Below are positions 46,825 to 59,530 of a stretch of 64,000 nt of DNA, piece by piece. Source of the DNA: Rosellinia necatrix. Its lineage: Eukaryota; Ascomycota; Sordariomycetes; Xylariales; Xylariaceae. The stretch is taken from positions 5,100,014 to 5,164,013 of the forward strand of contig JAGYVD010000004.1 in assembly GCA_021209875.1 (NCBI GenBank). Direction: 5' to 3'. How positions within the stretch are numbered: the first letter of the stretch is position 1; each line of letters starts with the position of its first letter. A model generated the notes under the pieces. The model saw only the letters and a program-made list of their open reading frames with translations, was not told where the DNA came from and ran no database searches. A program made the translations under genes and the position numbers.

Positions 46825-47214
46825 CCTTTTTTATTTTACTTTAAAATGTTTTATTTTTTTGTTTTAGCTTAATATTAAAGCTTTTTTAGAAACCTTATTT
46901 TTTTTTTTATTTTTTTTTTTCCCCCTGCTTATTTTATTTTAAAATACTTTTATTTATCCGCTGTATTTTTTTTTAACCGGCGGTAACTAATATAATTAAA
47001 CTAAAATAATATATTTATTAATAAAAAATATTTATAAAAACAGATTAAAATAATGCTTTTATAATTTTAAATATTTTATTATTAATAGTTATATTATTTT
47101 AGTTTATTTATTTTAATTACTGCTAGCTAAAAAAAATATATAGCTTTTAGTTTATATGTTTAATAACTATAATTTTTATTATTTAATAACGTTTTTATTA
47201 TTAAAGTTTAAAAA

Positions 47215-47850
47215 AATTATAAAGTAGCAAAGTTTTAGTTTAAATGTTTAGTTACCGAGGGCTTTACTACTTAAGTATAAAACAAGCTAACAAAAAATAT
47301 TATTAAAAAGCATATAGTTTTAACAGCTTTAGTATTTTTTGCGGCCGCGCAAAGTAATAAAGCTTTAAGTTTAAATATTTAGTTATTAAAAGCTTTGCTG
47401 CTTGTATAAATGTTGTTAAAAAGCTTATTGCTTCGGCAGATGTTATAAAAAAGCTTATTGTTTTAATAAATGTTATTAAAAAGTTTATTGCTTTAGCAGA
47501 TTTAATATTTTTTATAGCTGTGCGGGGTAATAAGGCTTTAAGTTTAAATGCTTAGTTATTAAAAGTTTTGCTATTTATGCAGATGTTATAAAAAAGCTTA
47601 TAACTTAAATAGCTTTTAAAGCTTTAATAGCCGCGCAAGTAATAAAACTTTTAGTTTAAATGCCTAATTATTAAAAGTTTTACTACTTGCGTAAATGTTA
47701 TAAAAAAGCTTATAGCCTGGACGGCTTTTAAAGCTTTAATAGCTGCGCAAGTAATAAGGCCTTTAGTTTAAATGCCTAGTTATTAAAGGCTTTATTATTT
47801 ATGTAAATATTGTTAAAAAGTTTATCGTTTCGGCGGCTTTAAAAATAACT
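47215..47850 (+). repeat. About 112-bp tandem repeat
   Basis: At least five imperfect copies contain AGTTTAAATGCCTAGTTATT, TTTACTACTTGCGTAAATGT and TATAAAAAAGCTTAT. Period 112 was measured between 47,613 and 47,725. Some copies carry a GC-rich patch (GCGGCCGCGCAAAG near 47,341). Confidence 0.75.
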
Positions 47851-48364
47851 GTAGCTTTTTAAAAATAATTTAGTTAAATATTATAAAAAATAATAAAAAA
47901 AGCAGCTAGCAAAAATAAAAATAATAAAAAAGCAGCTAAAAAAGCTGATTTTAAAAATAATAAATAATATTAATTTAAATAAACTGTATTAAAATTAATT
48001 AAATATTATTCTAATTATATAAAACTAAAAACTTATTTAAAAGTAATTATTATTTAATAAAACAAAAAATTTATTGCTAGTAATAAAAAGTATTATAAAA
48101 AAGTTTTAATAAAAAATAAAAAGATTAAAAATTTTAAAAATAAAAAATTATTTATAAGTAAAATTATTAATACTTGCTAGTTTTATAATTTAATCGTGTT
48201 TTTAGTTTGATTTTTTTTTTTTTACATTTATTAATTATATAACTTAGTTGTATTTTCTTGCTTAATTTTTTTTTTTTTATATTTGCTAATTATATAACTT
48301 AATTATACTTTTTTATTTAAGCGTTATTTTTATTTATTTTTAAATATTAATAAGTTTTAAATAT

Positions 48365-48550
48365 TGCACTTTTTTTATTAATTATTTTAAGTTATTTCTG
48401 CTAGCTTAATAAAAAATATTGCATTTTTTTTATTAATTATTTTAAGTTGTTCCCGCTAGTTTAATAAAATATATTGCACCTTTTTTACTAATTATTTTAA
48501 GTTGTTTTTGCTAGCTTAATAAAATATATTGCATTTTTTTTATTAATTAT
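48365..48550 (+). repeat. 55-bp tandem repeat
   Basis: About three and a half copies of a unit with ATTGCATTTTTTTTATTAAT and TTAAGTTGTTCCTGCTAGTT. Spacing of the GCAY marker is 55 bp (48,421; 48,476; 48,531). Confidence 0.8.
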
Positions 48551-48669
48551 ATATTAAGTTGTTCCTGCTTGTTAATATTTTATAAAGCTGCGATTATTAT
48601 TATAAATAGTTATAAATAATTATACAGCATAAATATATATTAAAAACAGGCGGTATAAATTATTTATCT

Positions 48670-50210
48670 AGCATATATAGACTAATTTATATAAACAGAC
48701 TGTTTTTACTTTATATTTAATTTTATTTAAATAGATTTTTTATTTAGCAAATTCTTTTTATTAATATTAATATTATACCCGGCTTTTTTTTATTAACAAA
48801 AACTCTTCTATTTTAAAAGCCAAGCTTGCATTTTTTTTATATCGTTATTTATTTAGCTAACTAAACACGCTAAAAGCTTTTTAAAATTTTATATATTTTA
48901 GCTAAATATTACAATTTTATTTTTTTTTAATTTAAATACGCAGCTATGCTATAAATACGCGACTTAGTCTTAAGCTTAACTGCTTTTATTATTTATTTCA
49001 AGTAATATTTTTAGTTTAACTAGCTATTAATTTAATAGTAATAAATTTAATAGTTATAAATCTGCAACGCTATATATTATATTTAGCGTATATATAACTA
49101 GTAATAATAACAGGCTTTATATATTTTTTATATATAAAAATAAACATGCAGTACTTTAACTACTAGCTGCAGCTGCTTTTTTTTTAATAATATAAACAAT
49201 AAACATTTTATAAATGCTGCAGACAGCCTATATTTATCCGACAATAAATATCCCGCTAATCTTATACTGCTTTAAATTCTATTAGTTAAAGCAGAGACTT
49301 TTTTATATTTAAATAACAGTTTTATAGTTGCTAGTAATTAAGTATATAACTTTAACAAAAAAAGCAATACTTATAACTTTAATAAAAAAAGCAACGCTTA
49401 TAACTCCAACAAAAAAAATAACGCTTATAACGCTTATAACGCTTATAACTTAATAAAAAAAACGATATTATAACTAATAATTAATACTATTTAAACTTAT
49501 TATATAACGTTTAAAATACTTTTTTTTATAAATAGCTTTAATAGCGATTTTTTATGTTTATATATATTAAAACTAACTTAGTACAGCTTTAATTAACTAA
49601 TATATATAAAAATATATATTATTATAATAAAATAACTTTTATTTAAATAATATTTATATTAAAGTAATACTTATATATTTATTTTTAAAATTATAAACCT
49701 GCTGTAAAAAACAAATATTTAAACGTGTTTAAATATTTGTTTTTTGTTTATATATATTTTTTAAGTCGTAAACTGGCTTTAAAATATAAATATTTAAACA
49801 CGTTTAAATATTTATTTTTTGTTTATATATATTTTTTAAGTTATAAACCAGCTTTAAAATATAAATATTTAAACGTGTTTAAGTATTTATTTTCTGCTTA
49901 TATATACTTTTTAGTTTATAAACCGGTTTTAAAATATAAATACTTAGATATATTTAAATATTTATTTTTTGCTTATATATATTTTTTAGGTCGTAAACTA
50001 GCTTTAAAATGTAAATATTTAAATATGTTTAAATATTTGTTTTCTGCTTATATATATTTTTTAAGTCGTAGACCAGCTTTAAAATATAAATATTTAGACA
50101 CGTTTAAGTATTTGTTTTTTGCTTATATATACTTTTTAGTTTATAAACCGGCTTTAAAATATAAATACTTAAATATGTTTAGGTATTTATTTTTTGCTTA
50201 TATATAATAT
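48670..50210. repeat. Duplicated segment, copy B
   Basis: Counterpart of 30,475-31,900. Compared with copy A, GCCGGT reads ACTAGT, TATGTAA reads TATATAA and TAGCTACCGG reads TAACTACTAG, all C-to-T or G-to-A. At a few sites (ATTATACCCGGC versus ATTATATCTG) copy A is the more mutated, so both copies were hit. The minisatellite is shorter and broken, with extra sequence upstream of it. Confidence 0.8.
49690..50207 (+). repeat. Palindromic 75-bp units, seven copies
   Basis: Seven units of about 75 bp. The first (49,705-49,746) has a 19-bp arm AAAAAACAAATATTTAAAC and its exact complement around a two-base centre. The long open frame at 49725-50207 is an artefact of the period. No further cluster was found beyond this point. 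Confidence 0.88.
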
Positions 50211-51751
50211 TAAGTTTAATAATAACCCGGCTAGAAATAAATATATATAAAGACTTTTAGGATTTTTTTAAGTTTTAAAAAGTTTAGGAATTAATTGTTA
50301 ACTTTATTAAGCTTTAAATACAGCTATAACATTTTTTCTACGGCTTAAAACATGCTTATTTATTTATTTTATAATTTTTTAATAAATATATTAATTTTTT
50401 TTTTTATTTTAAACTATTTAAAAAGCTGTTTTAAGCTGTTTTAATATATAAGTAAACTATATTTATTTTAAAGTAAGAAATGTTAGCTTAAATATAAAGC
50501 AAAAGTAATAACTAAAGTAATAACCCGTGTAGTAGCTAGTGTTTATATAATTATTTCTGTTTATATTTTTATATTTAAATTATATAAAAAAGTATAACTA
50601 CTTTTAAACCCGCAGATTTATTAAATTATTAATAACAATAATATAAGTATAGTTTTAATTAATTCTAGCTTTTTTAACTTTTATTACTATTCCGACGGCA
50701 ATATTAACTTTAACCGAGTTTTTAGCCGTTTTTACGTTAATTAACGTTTTTAAGCTGTTTTTGATTAGTTTTACTATATTTTACGACCGCGATAACGTTT
50801 TATTTTATAATTACGGCATTATAATTATATAAATAAGCTATATAGATCTGCTGTTTTATACGTTAATTAGTTTATAGCACTTTAATTTATTATTTATATA
50901 ATAGCGCTGTTTTATATAGAATTTTACGTTTTTTTAAAAGTTATGCTAGTTTGTAAATATATGTTTTTCGGCTTATTTTTTATAACTAACGAAGTACCTC
51001 TAAACAGCCCAAGCTTTAACGACTAAACTGCTACCCCGTTTTTAATTAACAAAACTTATATTTTTTAATTTTAAAACTTTTACGATTTATTAAGTAGCTT
51101 AATATTAATAGACTAATATAGCATATACTAGGGTTAACTAGCTTTTTTAACGGCTTGTTTATTATTAAAAGTATTACGGTCTGAAATACTGCTACAAGTA
51201 ATCTATATATAACGAAAGCTTAGAAATATATATAGGCTAGGTTTTATAAATTTAATAGATTATTTAAATATTATAGTTTAAGCGGTTTTATATTAATTTG
51301 CTTATAAAAAACTGTTGAATTAACTGCTAGATAATTTTTTTAATAAGCAAAAAACTTTTTATAGCTTAGCTAGTAAATTTATAACGCGGAATAATAAAAA
51401 AAAATAAAAAAGTAGTTAAAAAGTTAATATAGTTTTTAAAAGTTTTTTAGTTTAAAATATAGAATTTTGTAATAATAAAATAATAAGATTTTTATAAAAT
51501 ATTTTAAAAAATTGTTATAAATATAAATAAAAAAATATGTTTATAAAAAATGATTAATATATGAATTAAAATATTAAAATATTAAAATATTAAAGATTAA
51601 ATTATTTTATTAAATAGAATAGTTATAATAATAATAATTAAAATAAAATTTAATAATGTTTAAATATAAAAAAAATTAAAATTAAATAATAAAGTTTTAA
51701 AAAAGCTTAAATAAATTTTATTAATAAAATATTATATATAATATAAATAAT

Positions 51752-52180
51752 ATAAATAAAATAAATAAAATAAATAGAATAAATAAAATAAATAAAATAA
51801 ATAAAATAAATAAAATAAATAAAATAAATAAAATAAATAAAATAAATAAAATAAATAAAATAAATAAAATAAATAAAATAAATAAAATAAATAAAATAAA
51901 TAAAATAAATAAAATAAATAAAATAAATAAAATAAATAAAATAAATAAAATAAATAAAATAAATAAAATAAATAAAATAAATAAAATAAATAAAATAAAT
52001 AAAATAAATAAAATAAATAAAATAAATAAAATAAATAAAATAAATAAAATAAATAAAATAAATAAAATAAATAAAATAAATAAAATAAATAAAATAAATA
52101 AAATAAATAAAATAAATAAAATAAATAAAATAAATAAAATAAATAAAATAAATAAAATAAATAAAATAAATAAAATAAAT
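51752..52180 (+). repeat. 9-bp satellite (TAAATAAAA)n
   Basis: Roughly 47 nearly identical head-to-tail copies, with one G substitution near the start (TAAATAGAA at 51,775). The minus-strand FYL repeat frame here is an artefact. Confidence 0.95.
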
Positions 52181-55100
52181 TATAAAAATAAAACAAATTA
52201 AATATATTAAATAAAATAAATTAAAAAATATATTAAATAAAAAAAAGTTTAAATAAAATATATATAAAAAAACTAATTAAAATTAAAAAATAATTAAATA
52301 AATATATAAAATTTAATAAATTAAATTAATATTTTTAATTTTAAAATTAAAAAATTTATAAAAAATCTATAATAAATATTTAAAAGTTTATATAAATTTA
52401 AATAAATATAAAAATATAAATAAAAATAAAATTTAATTTAAAATAAAGTTTTATAATAATAAATATAAAATATAAAAATATTTAAAAATAATATTAATAT
52501 TATAAATATTAAAAAAATATAATAAATAATAATTATTTTATAATTATTTTAATATAAATATTATTTTAATAAAAATAAAAATTTTAGTTTTAAAATAATT
52601 ATATAAATTAAAATATATTATATTATTAATTTTATAATTAAAATAAAATAAAATTAATTTTATATTATTTAAAATTTATAATAATATTTTAATAAAAATA
52701 TAAATTAATTTATATAAAAATAAATTAATAATTAAAAATATAATAATATTTTTAAAATATTTAATATATATAATTAAATTTATTAAAAACTTTTATTTTA
52801 TAAAATAAATTATATAATAAAAATAATTAAAAATATTATTTTTATATAATATATATAATATTTATAAATATAATATTAAATTTATATTTTATATATATAT
52901 ATTTTTATTTTAAAAATTTTATAATATAAATTTTAATTTAATTTTTAAATTATTTTAAATTATTAATATTATTTTAATATATTTTTAAAATATTTTATAA
53001 CATTATATTAAATTTTATTATTTATAATATAATTTAAATAATTTAAAATATTTTAAAATATATTAAAATTATAATATAAATAATTAAATTTTTAAAAATA
53101 ATATATTTTATTTTTATTTTTTATATATATAAATATTAAAATTAAAAAATATATATATTTAAAAATAATTTTTATAATAATTATAATTATTAAAACTATA
53201 ATAATTAATTATAATTATTTATAATTATTATATATATATATATTTTATATAAATATATAATATATATATTTTATATATAAAATAAATTATATTATTATTA
53301 TTATTTTAATAAATTATATATTAATAAAATTTTATATAAAATTTAAAATAATATTTTATATAATAATTATTTAAATAAAATTATTAAATATAATAAATAT
53401 TATATAATAAAAATTATATTTTATTTTATTTATAAATAATATATATATTATATATATAAAACTTATTTAATAATAATAAAATATAAAAAAAAGTTTATTT
53501 TATAATTTAAAAAATATTTTAATTAATAATTATAATTTTATATAATTAATATTAATATATAATTTTAAATTTTTAAAATTAATAAATTAAAATAAAAATA
53601 TATTATTTAATAATATTTAAAATTTTTTTTTTAAAAAATATAAATTATTAATTTAATTTAATTAAAATTTATATAATATTAAAAATATATTATAAATATT
53701 TATTTTTATAAAAATATTTTTAAAAATATAAAAAAAATTTATAAATTTATTTATTTTTATTTTATAAAAATATTTAAAAATTTAATTTTATTTAATTAAT
53801 TTAATAAATTTAATATATTTTATAATAAAATATTTAATTATAATATTTTATTTAAATAATTTTATAATAATAATATTATATTAATATATATAATTTAATA
53901 ATATTTAAATAAAATTTTATTTTTAATAAAAATATATTATAATTAAACATTAAAAAAATAATATAAAATAATTTAAAATTTTAATTATATTTAATTTAAA
54001 AGATTTTAAATTTATTAAAATAATTTTATTATTTTTTAAAATTATTATAAAATATAAAAAATAAAATAATAATAAAAAAAGTTTTTATTAATTTTTTATT
54101 AAATAAAAATTAAAAAATTTTAAATATAATATTTTTAAAATAATTACAAACTATATAATATTAGTTATAATTTAAATAATTTATTTTTAATTTATTTATT
54201 TTAATAAAATATAAGCTTTTAATTTAAAAATATTATATTTTATAATTATAATAATAATTATTAATTTTTATTTTATTAATTTATTAATTAATTTTATTTA
54301 GTTTTATAATTAAATAAATATAAATATTAAATAATAAAAATAATAAAGATATTATATAATAAATATTTAAAAATATATATAAATAAAAATTATAATTAAT
54401 AATATTATATATAGTTTTTTTAATATTTAAATTTAATTAAATTATTTTAATAATTATAATTATAAATATTATAATAAATATAATTTTTTTATAAACTATA
54501 TTAATATATTAAATATATTAATATTTAAATAAATTATATATATTTTAAAAATTATTGCTTTAAAATTTTTAAATAATTATATAATTATAATAATATAAAA
54601 TAATTTAATAATTAAATTAAAATTTTTATTTTATAAATTTTTTTAAAAAAATATTTATATATAAAATATAATTTTAATACTATAAATATAAATATTATAT
54701 ATATAAACTAAAAATAATTTTTAAAATTATTTTTATTATATAATTAATATATATAAATATTTATAATTTATTATATTAAATAAAACTTTTTTTAAATTAA
54801 ATTATTTATTTTAAATATTTTAAAATATTATTATATTTTTAATAAATAAAACTTTTTAATAAATTAATTTATATTTTAATTAAATATATTATAAATAATT
54901 TTATAAATTAAATATATTATAAAAAATAAAGTTTTAATATATTTAAATTAAACTAAAGTTTATTTAAATATAAATAAAAGCTTATATCTATAAAACTAAG
55001 CTTAATTAAATTATATATATAGCTATAAGTTATAATATTTTAATTAAAAGCTTATATAAACGTTTTTTTATATATATATATTAAATAATTTATTTAAAAC

Positions 55101-57160
55101 AAATTTTTAAAATTTATTTTATAATTAATTTAATTAAAATTATAATATTATAAATAATTATATTATTAATATTTTTAAAAATAAAAATAATATTAAATTT
55201 TTAAAATTAAATAAAAATATTTTTAATTTATATAAATAAATTAAAAATATTAAATAATAAAAATTAAAATAATATATTTAATTTTATTTTATAATAAAAT
55301 TATAAATATAATTATAATTTTTATATTTATTTATTAAATATTAAACAATATTATTATAATATTAAAATTATAAAATAAATTAAAAACTTTAAATAATATT
55401 TTAATTAATTATTTATATTTTATATAAATAAAAAAATTTTTTATAAAACAATTTTATTAAATATTTATAATATAATATTATATATTATTATTAATTTTAT
55501 AAATTAAATATTTTAAAAGTTTAAACTTTTTAAAATATATTTAAAATTATTACTTTATTTAATATTAATTTTTAATATTTTTATTATAAATTTAAATTAT
55601 TAATTTTTAATAATTATATAATTTATAAAATTAATAAAATTACATTATAAAATTAAAACAAAAAATTTAAATAATATATTAATTTTTAGAATATTTATTA
55701 ATATAATTTTAAAAAAAATTAATAAAATATTATTAAATAAATAATATATAATAAATTTATTATTATAAAAAATAAATAAATTAAATAAAAACTATAAAAT
55801 TATAACTAAATAATTAATATAAATAAATTAATTTAAGCTTATAATAAAAATTTATTTAATTAGGTTATATTATATAAAAATAATTAAATAGGCCAGCTTA
55901 TATAAATAGTTAAAAAAAATTATATTTTTTGTTTTATAATTAATTTATTTAAATAAATTAAGCTTATATAAGCCCGACTGCTTATTTTAATATTAATAAA
56001 TTTAGTTATAAAGCTTATTATAATATTTAAGCTATAATTACTAGCTTTTATTAAAACTATTTTTTTATTTTAATATTTATATATTATATTTTTTATATAA
56101 AATTAATATTTTAATTTTAAAAATACTTTATTTGTTTTAATTTTAATAAAGTTTTATTTATAAAATAAATTATTTATAATTATTATTATAATATTATAAA
56201 AATATATTTTTATATAATATTTTTTAAAATTATATAAAAATTAAATTTAAATATTTAATAAAATTAAAAATATATAATTTTATATTAATTTATATATAAA
56301 CTTTTATTAAATAATTTTATAAAATATATTATAATATATAATATAAATTAATTTTTATATAAAAAATAAAAGTTTAATATTATATTATAAATAATTAAAT
56401 AAAAATATTAATTTAATAAATATAAAATTTATTATTTATAAATATTTAAAATTTTAATAAAATAATTATTAACATTAATTTTTATTTTATAATTAATTAT
56501 TTAAATTTATTTTTAAAATTTATTTTAAAATAATAAAATAAAAAAATAAAATGTTTAAAAACTATAATTTTAAACTTTTTAATTAAAATAAAATATAAAA
56601 CCTATATTAAAAATAATTTTATATTAATTTAAAAATATTTAATATATTTTATTAAAATTAAAAATAAAAATATATAATTTATAAATATTAATATAATAAA
56701 ATAATAAATTAAACTTTATAAGTTTTTATAAAATTTTATAAAATTAAATTTATAAAAGTTTTTTTATAAATATAATTTAAATTATATTTATATATATATT
56801 ATATAATAATATTTAAAAAATAATATATATTAAAATTAATTTAGTTTGTTTAACGTTTAATTTTATATATATATAATAACATAAATTAATATTAAACTTT
56901 TATTATTTTATAAATAATTTTTATATAATTATTAAAAATTTTAAATTAAAAAAACTATTTATAAGTTTAATTATTATATTTTAAATATTAATTATATATA
57001 TATTTTAATTTTTAAAAATTAATATTAAATTTAAGCTTTAATTATATTTTATTTTTTAATAATTTTTTATTTTTTTATTTTATATTTTTTATTTTTATAA
57101 TTTAATATAATTAAAAGCTTGTTTAAAGCAGGCGTTAAATTACTTTTGCTTTTAAATTAA
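52181..57160. other. Almost pure A/T stretch
   Basis: About 5 kb with only scattered G or C, mostly in GTTT/AAAC or AGCTT contexts. I see no gene and no clear tandem array; repeats may be mutated beyond recognition. Confidence 0.8.
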
Positions 57161-57700
57161 AGTTGTTATTATTATTAGCTATTAATTTTATTAAAGTTTT
57201 ATTAATTTTTATTATATAAAAAGCCCAGCTAATTAAAAGCTTAAGTTATATGTTATTATTTCTGCTAGTTATAAACCTGCAGAGCTATATTTAATAAAAA
57301 CAGCCGGTTATATATTATTATTTTTGCTATTAATAAACTTATAAAACTATATTTTATTAAAACAGTTTATTATATATTATTATTTTATTAATAACAAGCT
57401 TATAATATTATATTTAATAAAAACAGCTAGTTATATATTATTATTTTTGCTAATTATAAGCTTTTAGTACTATATTAAATAAAAACAGCTGGTTATATAT
57501 TATTAACTCTGCTTATTATTTACTTATAGAACTATATTTAATAAAAACAGCAGGTTATATATTAGTATTTCTGCTTGTTATTTACTTATAAAACTATATT
57601 TAATAAAAACAGCCGGTAATATATTAATATTTTAAATAACTACAGGCCTATAAAAATACAGCTTATTAAAACAGCTAATTATATATAGTAATTACTGCTA
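57160..57700 (+). repeat. Decayed relative of the 62-bp array
   Basis: Seven or so units with TTATTATTTCTGCTAGTTAT and ATATTTAATAAAAACAGC, matching the array at 29,949-30,352. The lead-in also matches: AATTAAAAGCTTAAGTTATATG here, AATTAAAAGCCTAGGTTGCGTG there. Differences are mainly C-to-T and G-to-A. Confidence 0.8.
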
Positions 57701-57722
57701 GTTAAAAGCTGCTATAAATATA

Positions 57723-57977
57723 TAAATTAAATAAATTAAATAAATTAAATAAATTAAATAAATTAAATAAATTAAATAAATTAAATAAATTAAATAAATT
57801 AAATAAATTAAATAAATTAAATAAATTAAATAAATTAAATAAATTAAATAAATTAAATAAATTAAATAAATTAAATAAATTAAATAAATTAAATAAATTA
57901 AATAAATTAAATACATTAAAGAAATTAAATAAATTGAATAAATTAAATCAATTAAATAAATTAAATAAATTAAATAA
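57723..57977 (+). repeat. 9-bp satellite (TTAAATAAA)n
   Basis: About 28 copies, very regular up to about 57,908, then with point changes (CATTAAAGAAATT, TTGAATAAA, TCAATTAAA). It directly follows the decayed 62-bp array. The minus-strand YLI repeat frame is an artefact. Confidence 0.93.
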
Positions 57978-59460
57978 AAATAATAAATATAATAAATTTA
58001 ATAAATCAAATAAATTAAATAAAAAGTATAAATTAATTTTATTAGCTAAAAGCTAAAAATAAAAAACTATATTATAAATACAAAATATAAAAATAAAAGT
58101 AATTAAAGCTATAAAAATATAATAAATTATAGATTTTATAAAATTATATTAATTTTTTAAATAAATTAATATATTTTATTTAATTTATTAAAAATTTATC
58201 ATTATTTAAATAATTATACCAAATTAAACTTAAAAATAATATAATATATAAATATTAAATAAATATATTTATATATAAATTTAATATTAATAAAATATTA
58301 AAAATATAATAAAATAAATATTTTAATATTAACAAAACTATATAATTATAAAAAAAATATAAAAAAATATAACGCTAAAAAAATATAAATATAAATAAAA
58401 ATATAAATATAAAAAAAATATAAAAATAAGTTTTATTTTATAAATTAAAACAATATATAAAATTAATTATAATTATATTATAATTATTTTAATATTAATA
58501 TTATTATGTTAATAATTAAAATGTTTAAATATATTTAAATATATTATATAATTAATATTTATTTATTTTTATATTATTCTGAAATTTTATTTTATTATTA
58601 TAAGCGTTTTTAAAAATATTTTTGTTTAATTTTATTAATTATATATTAAAGCTTTTATATTAAGTTTTATTATTTTAATTATATTTAATAAAATAAAACA
58701 CTTTTATATATACACTGTTAATTTTTTTTAATAAATATAACAAATATAGTTAAAAATATAAAGTTATAAATAGCTATATTTATAAGATATTAGTTTATAT
58801 TATAATAATATATATATTTTAATTATAAAACTTATAAAATTTTAAGCATAGTTTTAAAACTTGATTTACTAATATAAATAAATAGCCTTAGCTTAAATAA
58901 ACTTAGCTTAAAGTAGTTTATACTATTTTATTTAATTTTATAGTCGAGCAACTAGCAGTACTAAACCTAGCATTTTTGCTTATTTTAATAATATATTTAA
59001 ATATTTGTATGATTAAAATATTAAATTTATAATTATATTTTAAAATTTATATAATAAAATATAAAACAATTAATAATTATATTTATAATATATTAATTTA
59101 TAATATATTTATTTTAATTAAAAGTTAAAGTTTAATAATAAATTATAACTTATATAAAAAATAAGTTTAATTTATATAAATAATAATTAAGTTATTTATA
59201 TTAGTTTATAATAAATATATTATATATATAATAATAAACAACTTAATTATTTTTAACTATTTATATAATAATATTATATATATATAAATAATAATTATTA
59301 AAAACTTTAAATATAAGTTATAAATTTTATTAATTAATTTAAATAAAAAATAAGTTTAAAATAAATAACTTATATTTTTTATTAACTTTTATATTAAAAT
59401 AATAAATAATATTAAATATAATATATTTTTTTATAATATAAACCAGTAAAAAGTGTTTAA
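57978..59460. other. Almost pure A/T stretch, no gene
   Basis: AT-rich DNA without a recognisable array or gene. Slightly more G/C around 58,850-58,990 (AATAGCCTTAGC, GTCGAGCAACTAGC). Confidence 0.7.
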
Positions 59461-59530
59461 AAGACCTACTTTAGGCTAAGCTAGGCCGGCTAGGCTAGCC
59501 CTGCAGGGCCTAGCCAGGCCTGTACTAGAT
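59461..59530. other. GC-rich palindromic islet
   Basis: About 60 bp of GC-rich sequence in otherwise nearly pure A/T. It is built from GGCTAG/CTAGCC words (AGGCTAAGCTAGGCCGGCTA and onward), with a near-perfect inverted repeat centred on CCCTGCAGGG at 59,499-59,508. No gene or RNA was identified. Confidence 0.75.

Noticed and set aside
36100..50207. Regularly recurring palindromic clusters considered as a CRISPR array.
   Set aside because: This is a eukaryotic chromosome end; the units are contiguous tandem repeats without unique spacers, in several clusters of both orientations.
51732..52196. 154-codon minus-strand frame rich in Phe, Tyr and Leu; likewise 57,698-57,916.
   Set aside because: Both are translations of 9-bp satellites.
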